Below, piece by piece: positions 42,905-51,406 of a DNA stretch of 64,000 nucleotides. Position numbers and translations under genes: made by a program. The stretch covers positions 1-64,000 of the forward strand of contig JAVZCK010000003.1 of the NCBI GenBank assembly GCA_038874435.1, in the 5' to 3' direction. This DNA is from Thermoplasmata archaeon. GTDB taxonomy: Archaea; Thermoplasmatota; Thermoplasmata; Lutacidiplasmatales; SKW197. Numbering within the stretch: position 1 is the stretch's first letter; each line of letters begins with the position of its first letter. The notes beneath the pieces are model-generated. The model was given only the letters and a program-made list of their open reading frames with translations. It made no database searches and was not told the origin of the DNA.

Positions 42905-43715
42905 TTTTTCAGTACTTGCCAGCTTATTTTCCTACCAATTTTTCCAGTTTGCAGTTCTAGGAGGGATTCTTGCAGGGAGTGCTTGTGCTATGGTTGGAGT
43001 TTTCATAGTTCTCAAAAAACAGTCAATGTTAGGTGATGGCCTGGCACATGCTTCGTTTGGAGGCATTGCAATCGGGCTTTTCCTTGGGCTTCTTCCACTC
43101 CTGACTGCATTACTTGTTTCCATACTAACTGTGCTGGCAATCTCCTACATGAGAAGACATGGGATTGCGCCTTCAGATGCATCAATTGCAGTGTTTCTTG
43201 CACTTGGTTTTGCAACTGGCTTAGTGCTTATCAGTTTAAGTGGTGGTTTCAGTGTAGACCTCTTCTCATATCTTTTTGGCTCTATTCTCACAATCAATGC
43301 CATGGACCTTATGGTCATCGGTTTGCTCGGTTTAACCATTATAATCTTCATGCTCGTTTTCTATAAAGAAATTGTGGCTCTATGTTTCGACGAGAATTTT
43401 GCGAAACTTTCAGGCATCCCAGTGACAACATTCAACCTTGTTTTTGATGTTCTAGTAGCAATCACAATCGTGATTTCAATAAAGATTGTGGGCGTAATTT
43501 TGGTCTCAGCCCTCGTTGTGATACCAGCTCTTTCTGCCCTGCAGCTTAATCTTTCATTCAGGAGAACGATGGTTGCAAGTGTAGCAATTGCAATAGTGAG
43601 TGTAATTACGGGAATTATAACTTCAGCACTGGTTGGAGTTGCTACAAGTGGAATGATTGTGTTTATTGCGGGAGCAATATTCGTGATTTGTGCAATTTAC
43701 AAAAAACTAGGGTAG
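42897..43715 (+). CDS. Zinc/manganese ABC importer permease
   Basis: ABC-3 family permease (ZnuB/TroC type) of 272 residues with about eight membrane helices. Typical phrases are GGILAGSACAMVGVFIVLKK, MLGDGLAHASFGGIAIG, SLSGGFSVDLFSYLFGSIL and KIVGVILVSALVVIPALSA. ATG 42897 is preferred to the upstream in-frame ATGs at 42840 and 42873 because it yields a small overlap with the ATPase gene. The stop codon lies inside the start of the truncated acyl-CoA synthetase alpha reading frame. Confidence 0.88.
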   Translation: MSDFSVLASLFSYQFFQFAVLGGILAGSACAMVGVFIVLKKQSMLGDGLAHASFGGIAIGLFLGLLPLLTALLVSILTVLAISYMRRHGIAPSDASIAVFLALGFATGLVLISLSGGFSVDLFSYLFGSILTINAMDLMVIGLLGLTIIIFMLVFYKEIVALCFDENFAKLSGIPVTTFNLVFDVLVAITIVISIKIVGVILVSALVVIPALSALQLNLSFRRTMVASVAIAIVSVITGIITSALVGVATSGMIVFIAGAIFVICAIYKKLG

Positions 43716-44473
43716 TCGCCCTTTACCTTGAAAACCTTGCGAATGGCGTAGAATTTTTTAGAACATGCAAGGAGTATCCAAAGCCCATCGTTCTGTTGAA
43801 AGGCGGGCGAGGCAATAAGGGCTCAAAGGCTGCGATGCTGCACACTGGTAGGATGGGTGGAAACTATAGAATTTTTAAAGATGTGACGGAGCAATTGAAC
43901 CTGATTCTTGCATCAGATGAGGTGGAGCTTCTCGACTATAGTCGGGCATTTATTTGTCCATATCCACCTATCGGCAGAAGGGTTATGATTGTCACCAATG
44001 GTGGTGGAAATGGAATACTCGCAGCTGACCTCATAGAAGAAAGATGGTCCGAAAACATAGAGGTCACGGAGCTTTCAATGAGTTTGAAGAAAAAATTGAG
44101 TGCTCTTCTTCCATCCTATATTTCTCCGAACAATCCTGTGGATTTAACTTCAGAGAGCACAAATGAACATTATCTGTCAGTAATTGAAATGTTAGCTGCA
44201 GAAGGTTGCTCTGACATTCTGTTATTTGGCATCACACCAAACGAACGGTTGAATGCAGATATTGTATCGGGGATTGCTGAGGTATGCAGTAAATATAAGC
44301 TTCCAGCTTTTGGGTATGTAAAATGTCCGGGTTTGCAAATGGGCTTGATAAAAAAATTTGCTCAGATGAACATTCCTGTCTATCCTAGTGTTGCGCGTGC
44401 GGTAAATGCAATGGGCACATATGTGGACTGGCACTTTAAGGGGGCATGGGGGGATGTCGGGAAACGAACATGA
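43688..44473 (+). CDS. ADP-forming acyl-CoA synthetase alpha subunit lacking its CoA-binding domain
   Basis: Resembles domains 2 and 5 of the alpha subunit of ADP-forming acetate/acyl-CoA synthetase, the archaeal enzyme that makes ATP from acyl-CoA. The reading frame starts inside the known phrase VVALYLENLANGVEF and then has KPIVLLKGGRGNKGSKAA, MLHTGRMGG (the family's phosphorylated His), VMIVTNGGGNGILAADL and NNPVDLT. The N-terminal CoA-binding Rossmann domain, about 200 residues in relatives, is missing; the upstream DNA is the intact permease 3' end. The only start in frame is TTG 43688, without a Shine-Dalgarno. The beta-subunit gene follows with a 20-nt overlap. It is either a decayed gene after a deletion or a shortened enzyme with a new role; I cannot tell which. 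Confidence 0.78.
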   Translation: MCNLQKTRVVALYLENLANGVEFFRTCKEYPKPIVLLKGGRGNKGSKAAMLHTGRMGGNYRIFKDVTEQLNLILASDEVELLDYSRAFICPYPPIGRRVMIVTNGGGNGILAADLIEERWSENIEVTELSMSLKKKLSALLPSYISPNNPVDLTSESTNEHYLSVIEMLAAEGCSDILLFGITPNERLNADIVSGIAEVCSKYKLPAFGYVKCPGLQMGLIKKFAQMNIPVYPSVARAVNAMGTYVDWHFKGAWGDVGKRT

Positions 44474-45083
44474 AATAAAACGCCTTCTTGAGAGTTATGG
44501 AATAAAGAGACCAGAATACTGGATTGTGCCGCCCTCTGATTTTTCTGAGATATTGTCCTCACTTCCTCGCGGAAAGCGATTTGTAGCAAAAGTTTTAGAT
44601 GGAGAAATAAAACATAAGAGTGAAGTGGGGGCAGTTCATGTAGACCTCACAAAAGATGAACTTGGGGTAGTAATAATGAATTTCTGGCATAAATTTCCGC
44701 AGAGAGCAATCCTCATAGAAGAATACATTCCGCATGCCGTTGAGTTTATTCTAGGTGTAAAAAAGGATGAAAACTTTGAGCTTGTGGTTTGCTTCGGTGC
44801 GGGTGGTTTTTTAACTGAAATTTATGGGGACATTGCTTTCAGCAAGCTTCCACTTACCAAAAAAGAGATTGTAAGAATGGTTAATTCTACAAAAATTTCA
44901 GCTGTTTTTAAGGGCTTTAGGGGCATCCACTATGACTATGTAGCAATTGAAAAAGCAGTCAATGGAATCCAGAAATTATTTGATGAAAAGGGCGACGATG
45001 TTGCCCAGCTAGAAATAAATCCTTTCATAATTTGTGATTCTGAGCCGGTCGCATTAGATGCAAAAATTGTTTTAACTACATAA
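44454..45083 (+). CDS. ADP-forming acyl-CoA synthetase beta subunit (ATP-grasp)
   Basis: ATP-grasp partner of the acyl-CoA synthetase, 209 residues, which carries nucleotide-binding domains 3 and 4. Family phrases include IKRLLESYGI at the start, KVLDGEIKHKSEVGAVHVDL (phosphate-loop region with the His of the swinging pair), ILIEEYIPHAVEFILGVKKD, CFGAGGFLTEIYGD and QLEINPFII near the C-terminus. Length is near normal for a separate beta subunit (about 230). ATG 44454 is chosen because a run of G residues precedes it and the sequence begins as relatives do; the earlier in-frame start at 44406 would add an unlikely Trp-rich leader. It looks intact, which argues against simple decay of the pair. 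Confidence 0.82.
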   Translation: MSGNEHEIKRLLESYGIKRPEYWIVPPSDFSEILSSLPRGKRFVAKVLDGEIKHKSEVGAVHVDLTKDELGVVIMNFWHKFPQRAILIEEYIPHAVEFILGVKKDENFELVVCFGAGGFLTEIYGDIAFSKLPLTKKEIVRMVNSTKISAVFKGFRGIHYDYVAIEKAVNGIQKLFDEKGDDVAQLEINPFIICDSEPVALDAKIVLTT

Positions 45084-45143
45084 GCACCAGTTTCCACCGA
45101 TACCTTTATTTCCCATGAGCCCATTTCAGCATCGGTGATTGAG

Positions 45144-48119
45144 ATGAAAAAAGCATTGTTGGCTTTCATCACAATCCTGCTGGTTTTCGGGATTGTCAGG
45201 GCTTCTGGCGATGGCTATAGTTCTGTGAGGGATTTGACATTGCATCCACCCATCCACATTTCAGACAATACCGAATTTAACGCCTCCAATGGTGTGAGTG
45301 CTGGCAGTGGCACAGCAGCAGACCCATACATCATTTCAGACCTTGAAATTGATGCCCAGGGTGGTGCATTTGGAATTTACATAGAATTTACCAATGTTTA
45401 TTTCAGGATTGTGAATTGCACTGTTTACAATGCTACGAAGTGCGTGATTTCTCCCTATGGCTGCGGCATTGCCCTCAACTTTGTGAGCAATGGAACAGTG
45501 GAAAACTGCACAATTTACGCAAATAAATACAATGGTATCTGGGTAAGGAGCTCAACGCTTGTGCACCTCTCTGGAAATCATCTTTACAACAATGCCCAGA
45601 ATGGCATCATGGTTGCAAATTCTGATAATGTGGTTGTGGCAGGAAACAATGTGGCAGATAATGGAGAGGCGGGAATTTTGCTCCAGAATACCCTGAACAC
45701 AACTGTCCAGAGCAATACACTCACCAAGAATGATATCCAGATTAATGGAGATGCAGTAAATTACTGGGTTGCCCATTCAATTGATAATAACCTTGTTAAC
45801 GGAAAACCAGCAATTTACATAAAATCCCAGAGCGGGCAAACACTGAATGCGGATTATGGCCAGCTAATTATTGCAAACAGCACTGCAATAAACATCAACA
45901 GCATTACAATCAAAAATGCATCCATTGGCCTGCAAATTGGCTTTTCCAGCGATGTTAAAATCACTACATCAAAATTCAGTGAAAACAAATTGTGTGGAAT
46001 ATCTGCTTACAAATCTACGAATATAGATATAATGAACTGCACAATCACTGCAAATGGAAAGCATGGCTTATTCGCAGATGGTTCTACTGCCCTCGCAATC
46101 CATCAGTGTTACATTGCTCAAAATGGTGAAAACGGAATTCATTTTATGGAGACACAGGATTCGCAAATCGCAGAGAACCAGATTGTGAGTAATACCCAGT
46201 ATGGAGTTTACATCACTTTTGGCTCAACTTCAAATGAAATTCATCATAATGATTTCATAGGGAACAATGGAGCAACTGCAAGTTATGATGCAAACCATAC
46301 TCAAGCTTATGACAGCACAGGCGGAAACTCCTGGTGCCCTGACAATTACGGCAATTACTGGAATGATTGGCATTCTCCTGATGCGGATAACAACTTTGTA
46401 GTGGATGCTCCATACCAGTTGGATGGCGTTGCTGGTGTGAAAGACGAATTTCCGCTAATGAGCCAGCACAACTTCATCTGGATATACCACACACCAATTA
46501 AGTATGTTGAAGAAAATTCAGAGATCAAGGTGGATGCTCTGCTTCATACAGTTTCGCCTGTTTCAGGTGTGGAATTGAAGTATCTTCCTCTCCAAGGTAG
46601 CCAGTATCTCAGCATCCAGATGAACCTTGTGTCAACCGACGGCATCTACGAAGCCACAATCCCAGCACAGAGTGGCACAGGTTATCTGAAATACTATATC
46701 ACGGCCAGTGTTTCAAGTTCATCAATGCGAACACCCACATATATCTGCATTGTTGGAGAGCTTGTTATGAATGTGAGTATCTCACTCTCACAAACCCAGA
46801 TTAATCCTGGTGGAACAACCACGGTAATGGTTAGCGTGAAAGATGCAAGCACCCAGGCAGTGCTGGCTGGAGCAGAGGTGACGCTTGGAAGTGCAAATCT
46901 GGCTGGAAGTTTCGACAAACAAACTGGTTACACAGACGGTAACGGAATCTTTGTTGCAAATTTCACAGCAGATAGTGGTGCACCAGGCAGCACAGGAAAA
47001 ATTACTGCAAGTGTAAGTGCCAGTGGCTACAAGCCCGGCAGTGCCGAGGTCTCTCTCACAATCTTCTCTACTTCTGGCACTCCTTCAGCACCCACAAATC
47101 TTCTTGCAACCGCTGGAGACCAGCAAGTTACTCTCACCTGGCAACAACCCTCGAACGATGGCGGCTCTCCAATCACTGCCTACAAAGTTTACTGGGGTAC
47201 AACAAGTGGTTCTTACACAAACAGCCAGAATGTGGGAAATGTGTTAACATACACAGTCACGGGGTTAACAAATGGACAGACCTATTACTTTGCGGTGAGT
47301 GCAATAAATTCAGTGGGTGAAGGTCCGAAAAGCACAGAGGTGAGTGCGACACCATCAGGTGGTGCACAACAACTCTACAACTTAACTGTGAGTATCTCTC
47401 TTTCCCAGACCCAAATAATTGCAGGGAATTTCTCCATGGTCACGATTCTGGTGGAAAATGCTACGAGTGGAGAACCAGTGGCAAATGCATATGTGAGTTT
47501 GAGTACTGTGGATGTGCCAGGAACATTCGAACAGCAGAGCGGCTACACAAACAGTAATGGAGAGTTCACAACGAAATTTACCGCAGGAGATGTTTCTGAG
47601 AATACAACAGGCAAAATCCTTGCAGATGTGAGTGCTAGCGGGTATAATCCAGCAAATGTTCAAAAATCCATCACAGTTTATCCGGCTGGAACTTCTCTTC
47701 ACACAATGAGCGTGAGCATTGAGGTGAGCAGTGCAGAGCTGAAGGCAGGAGAAACCATTGCAATCACTGTGACGGTACAAGACGAGAACAGCCAGCCCAT
47801 TTCTGGTGCAAATGTGACGCTTGAATTGTTGCCTCTACTCGGGACAATAGACAATGTTGCAAAGACCACAGATGATGCTGGCCGTGCCACTTTTTCCTTC
47901 ACTGCAAACTCTAATGTGGAAAAAGATACGATGGTGACGCTGAAGGCAAAGGCAACGAAGACGGGCTACGCTGATGCTGAGAAATCCGTAACAATCTCGG
48001 TTAAGAAGAAAGCGGAGGCAAAGACCACACCTGGATTTGAGTTGCTGCTGCTCTGTGCTGCAATTGGTGGTGGGATAATCGTAACCTCAAGGAAGTTTTC
48101 CAAATTATTCGCAAGGTAG
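45144..48119 (+). CDS. NosD-type parallel beta-helix surface protein with FN3, Ig-like repeats and PGF-type C-terminal tail
   Basis: A 991-residue surface protein. Signal peptide at 1-19. About 35-440 is a right-handed parallel beta-helix (NosD/PbH1): GTAADPYIISDLEIDAQGG, then short repeats such as NKYNGIWVRSSTLVHLSGN and NAQNGIMVANSDNVVVAGN, ending with NYWNDWHSPDADNN. A beta-sandwich follows (IWIYHTPIKYVEENSEIKVD, TYEATIPAQSG type), then an Ig-like repeat, one FN3 domain (SAPTNLLATAGDQQVTLTW) and two more Ig-like repeats with TDGNG or TDDAGRA turns. The end is TTPGFELLLLCAAIGGGIIV plus RKFSKLFAR, resembling a PGF-CTERM sorting signal. Beta-helix proteins of this family usually bind or cleave polysaccharides. 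GGTGA 5 nt before ATG 45144 fixes the start. Confidence 0.82.
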   Translation: MKKALLAFITILLVFGIVRASGDGYSSVRDLTLHPPIHISDNTEFNASNGVSAGSGTAADPYIISDLEIDAQGGAFGIYIEFTNVYFRIVNCTVYNATKCVISPYGCGIALNFVSNGTVENCTIYANKYNGIWVRSSTLVHLSGNHLYNNAQNGIMVANSDNVVVAGNNVADNGEAGILLQNTLNTTVQSNTLTKNDIQINGDAVNYWVAHSIDNNLVNGKPAIYIKSQSGQTLNADYGQLIIANSTAININSITIKNASIGLQIGFSSDVKITTSKFSENKLCGISAYKSTNIDIMNCTITANGKHGLFADGSTALAIHQCYIAQNGENGIHFMETQDSQIAENQIVSNTQYGVYITFGSTSNEIHHNDFIGNNGATASYDANHTQAYDSTGGNSWCPDNYGNYWNDWHSPDADNNFVVDAPYQLDGVAGVKDEFPLMSQHNFIWIYHTPIKYVEENSEIKVDALLHTVSPVSGVELKYLPLQGSQYLSIQMNLVSTDGIYEATIPAQSGTGYLKYYITASVSSSSMRTPTYICIVGELVMNVSISLSQTQINPGGTTTVMVSVKDASTQAVLAGAEVTLGSANLAGSFDKQTGYTDGNGIFVANFTADSGAPGSTGKITASVSASGYKPGSAEVSLTIFSTSGTPSAPTNLLATAGDQQVTLTWQQPSNDGGSPITAYKVYWGTTSGSYTNSQNVGNVLTYTVTGLTNGQTYYFAVSAINSVGEGPKSTEVSATPSGGAQQLYNLTVSISLSQTQIIAGNFSMVTILVENATSGEPVANAYVSLSTVDVPGTFEQQSGYTNSNGEFTTKFTAGDVSENTTGKILADVSASGYNPANVQKSITVYPAGTSLHTMSVSIEVSSAELKAGETIAITVTVQDENSQPISGANVTLELLPLLGTIDNVAKTTDDAGRATFSFTANSNVEKDTMVTLKAKATKTGYADAEKSVTISVKKKAEAKTTPGFELLLLCAAIGGGIIVTSRKFSKLFAR

Positions 48120-48222
48120 TGGTTTGTGGAACAAATACAATTTAGTCGGAATTAACTTGAGATTGGAGCATAAGCATGCAAATTGATAAATATCTAATTT
48201 CAATATAGTGAGATGAGTGTCC

Positions 48223-51200
48223 ATGCTACATTTACCACCAGAATTTGTTGCAAGGGATCAAGAGTTTGCGTTTCTGAAGCAGAAGCTTGAGAAGGCAGGG
48301 CAGAAAACTGGCTCAACCATTTTTATTGCTGGCGAGAGTGGAGTGGGCAAGACACGGCTCGTTGAGGAATTGATTTCTGTTGCTGAAAAACAGGGCTTCC
48401 AGGTGTTCAGAGGCCAATGCTTTCTTGAGTCCCTGGCACCCTACACACCTATTTCCGCGGTGCTGAGAGATGCAGGGCTGGACCATCTGCTCACAGAAAC
48501 AAAACCGCTAAGACTTGAGGCACTCTATGCTGTGAACAAGGGCGGTGTGATTGTGGCCAAACATGAAAGGCTTGAAGCCCTTGATGCTGACATTTTCATG
48601 GGGATGGTGACAGCAGTTGAAACCTTTGTGAAGGACTCTGTTTCCCAGATGCAGAAAAAAGAAGCGAGAGAGGAGATTGGCCACATGGGTTATGGGAATT
48701 TTTTCATCACGAATGTACCTGGCAAGTTGCTGAACCTTGTTGCAGTAACCACAGGTAGAGAGAACGAGTATCTGATTTCAGAGATGCGGGAGTTGCTGGA
48801 GAGAATTGAGAAGGAGTTTGCTAGTGCAATTTCAAGCAGCCAAGGGACACAGATTGCTGGGATTGAAGAGCGGCTCAAGGGATTGTTTCTCACAGGAAAG
48901 TACGAGGGCATTGATTATGCTGAAGATGATGTAAGGATAAGGCAGGCAAATTTGCTTGAGAATGTAACAAGAGGATTGCAGCGAATATCTAAGCAGAAGC
49001 CAGTGCTGATATTCATTGATGATTTGCAATGGAGCGACCCCTCAAGTTTAGCAATGCTGCACTATATAGCAAGAAACACGAGGAAAAATGCGGTGCTCGT
49101 TCTTGGGGCATACAGAAGCGAGGAAATTGTGACAAGGTATGATGGTAAGGTTCACCAGCTCGTTGAGGCAATGGAGAAAATGGAGAAGGAAGAGTTGCTC
49201 GAGAAGATTGAGTTGAAACGGCTGGACAAGGAAGGATGCCATACGCTCATCTGCAGAGTTCTCGGCACTGAAATAAACCCAGAATTCACAGAAAAGATTT
49301 ACACCGAGACAGAGGGCAACACCTTTTTTGTGATTGAAATTCTGAAGAACCTATACGAGGAGAAACAACTGTATTTTGACAGGGGCGAGTGGCATTACAA
49401 CTTAGCAACAATGCAGATTCCGAAGAGAATCTACGAGGTCGTGCTTAGACGCTTGCAGCGACTGGCAAGGGAGGAGAGAGAATTGCTGGATGCAGCAAGT
49501 GTGCTTGGTGAGGAATTCACCTCAAATATTCTTGCCAGAATTACAGAGATGAACCGTGTGCGGGTTGTGAAATTACTTCTGAACATAGAGAGGATTCACA
49601 AGTTAATCAAGGCACTGAGAGAAAAATACCGCTTTGAGCATGCAAAAATTCGAGAAGTGCTTTATGCAGAGCTTGGCGAGGAGCTAAAAACCCTCTATCA
49701 TGAGATTGCCGGGAAAATGCTTGAGGAGGAATACAGGGAAGGGAAGGCGGAGGTGGCAGGGGACATTGTTTACCACTACAGCAAGGCGGGAAATCGGGAG
49801 AAAGTGATAGAGTATGGACTGCCTGCAGGGAAACTTGCAAAGGAAAGATTTGCAAATGAAGATGCAATCAAGTTCTACAAGGCAGTGCTAGAAGCAATGG
49901 GAGATGAAGCTGGCTACAAAGAACTGAGGATGCAGGTGCTGGAGGAGCTTGGAGAGGTGCTAGAGCTGACTGGAAACTATGATGAGGCATTGGTTGTTCT
50001 TAAAATTTGGATAGCAGAGCTGATAACAGAAAAACCTGTTGAGGCGGGAGTAATCTCCAGAAAGCGGTGCGAGATTTACATTCAAAAAGGAGAATACGAG
50101 AAAGCAATGGCTGAAGTAGAGCGAGGGGAGCAACTGCTTACTGGTGTAGAAAAAGGAAGGATTGAACTTGCAAGGGTATGGGGTGTAAAAGGCTTGGTTT
50201 ACGAGCGAAAAGGGGAGTACGAAAAGGCAATAGAGTGGCAGGAGAAAGCCTATGAAGTGTTTGAAAAGGCAAATGTAGAGAAAGAGATGGCAAGTACAAT
50301 CCATAGAATTGGAACATGTTACTGGTATCTCGGAGAGTACGAAAAAGCAATGGAGTTTTATTCAAAAGCCCTGACAATACGTGAGAGAAGAGGGGATTTG
50401 CGTGAACTAGCAGGAACTTACAATGGCATGGGAGTTCTCTATCACGACAAGGGCGACTATGAGAAGGCACTGTGGTTCTACACAAAGAGCCAAGAATTGA
50501 TGGAGAAAATCGGGGATGTGTGGGGCATTGCAACTTCCTACAACAACATTGGAATTCTCTATCAGGACAAAGGAGAATACGAGAAGGCACTGTGTTTTTA
50601 CACAAAGAGTATGGAATTGAGAGAGAAAATTGGTGACGTGAGGGGAATTGCAAGTTCCTATAACAATATAGGCCTTATCTATCACGAGAAAGGAGAATAC
50701 GAGAATGCACTAGTATTTTACACAAAGAGCCTGGAATTGATGGAGAAAATCGGAAATCTAAGGGGGATTGCGATTTCTTACAACACCATAGGACTTCTCT
50801 ATTACGACGAGGGAGAGTACGATAAGGCACTAGAGTATCACACAAAAGGCATTGAGCTTGCTGGAAAAATTGGGGATAAATCAACATTGTGCAAGGGGAT
50901 GCTGGCGATGGTGGAGTGTTTTCTTGCATTAAAAGATTTTGAGAGCTGCAGAAAAACTCTGGAGGAGGCAAAGGGAATTGTTAGCGAGCTCGGTTTGAAA
51001 GAACTGGAAGGTGTTTTCCTTGCTGTATCAGGTAAACTTCTTGCTGCAGAGGGTAATGTGACTGAGGGGAACGAAGCCCTAGCAAAGGCAGTTGAGATTT
51101 ACGAAAGTATTGGCAAACTGGATATAGATTACTACAAGGCTTTGTTTGAACTCGCGAAGCTTCGGAAGGACAAGGGGTTGCTGGACAAAGCACTGGCTTT

Positions 51201-51264
51201 CTTTGAGAAGATTGGGAACAAGGAATGGGAGGAGAAGGCGAGAGCGGAGATTGGGAAGGTATAG
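48223..51264 (+). CDS. STAND-like AAA ATPase with inserted sensor-like domain and TPR repeats
   Basis: Paralogue of the ATPase at 37.7-40.4 kb, 1013 residues. Walker A GESGVGKTRLVEEL at about 37-50, Walker B PVLIFIDDLQWSD at about 260-272. Between them, about residues 96-203, is an extra domain absent from the paralogue: LEALYAVNKGGVIVAKHE, then ALDADIFMGMVTAVETFVKD, MGYGNFFITNVPGK and LLNLVAVTTGRENE, and a long helix. The strand-helix-strand order and the DADIFxGMxTAVxxFVKD phrase resemble roadblock/longin-like sensor modules of archaeal proteins (inference). A winged helical region (VLGEEFTSNILARITEM) is followed by about nine TPRs from residue 560 on. At least four of these are near-identical 40-residue units with a 120-bp period (50461, 50581, 50701, 50821). 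No DNA-binding motif is seen. Start ATG 48223, alternative GTG 48217. Confidence 0.82.
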   Translation: MLHLPPEFVARDQEFAFLKQKLEKAGQKTGSTIFIAGESGVGKTRLVEELISVAEKQGFQVFRGQCFLESLAPYTPISAVLRDAGLDHLLTETKPLRLEALYAVNKGGVIVAKHERLEALDADIFMGMVTAVETFVKDSVSQMQKKEAREEIGHMGYGNFFITNVPGKLLNLVAVTTGRENEYLISEMRELLERIEKEFASAISSSQGTQIAGIEERLKGLFLTGKYEGIDYAEDDVRIRQANLLENVTRGLQRISKQKPVLIFIDDLQWSDPSSLAMLHYIARNTRKNAVLVLGAYRSEEIVTRYDGKVHQLVEAMEKMEKEELLEKIELKRLDKEGCHTLICRVLGTEINPEFTEKIYTETEGNTFFVIEILKNLYEEKQLYFDRGEWHYNLATMQIPKRIYEVVLRRLQRLAREERELLDAASVLGEEFTSNILARITEMNRVRVVKLLLNIERIHKLIKALREKYRFEHAKIREVLYAELGEELKTLYHEIAGKMLEEEYREGKAEVAGDIVYHYSKAGNREKVIEYGLPAGKLAKERFANEDAIKFYKAVLEAMGDEAGYKELRMQVLEELGEVLELTGNYDEALVVLKIWIAELITEKPVEAGVISRKRCEIYIQKGEYEKAMAEVERGEQLLTGVEKGRIELARVWGVKGLVYERKGEYEKAIEWQEKAYEVFEKANVEKEMASTIHRIGTCYWYLGEYEKAMEFYSKALTIRERRGDLRELAGTYNGMGVLYHDKGDYEKALWFYTKSQELMEKIGDVWGIATSYNNIGILYQDKGEYEKALCFYTKSMELREKIGDVRGIASSYNNIGLIYHEKGEYENALVFYTKSLELMEKIGNLRGIAISYNTIGLLYYDEGEYDKALEYHTKGIELAGKIGDKSTLCKGMLAMVECFLALKDFESCRKTLEEAKGIVSELGLKELEGVFLAVSGKLLAAEGNVTEGNEALAKAVEIYESIGKLDIDYYKALFELAKLRKDKGLLDKALAFFEKIGNKEWEEKARAEIGKV

Positions 51265-51375
51265 ATGGGATGCAAACGAACTCCAATTGGCACCTGCACT
51301 TGAGGACTATCATTTATGGCTCATCTTACAGGGAAGAAGTAAAGTCGAGCACTTTCACTCACCCCTCCCTTCTAT

Positions 51376-51385
51376 CTTTAAATAC
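51376..51385 (+). promoter_or_regulatory. TATA box of the mre11-rad50 operon
   Basis: CTTTAAATAC lies about 26-30 nt before ATG 51407, so the operon transcript probably starts at or next to the initiation codon. Confidence 0.6.
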
Positions 51386-51406
51386 TCCTCAAGCATCCTT
51401 TTAACC

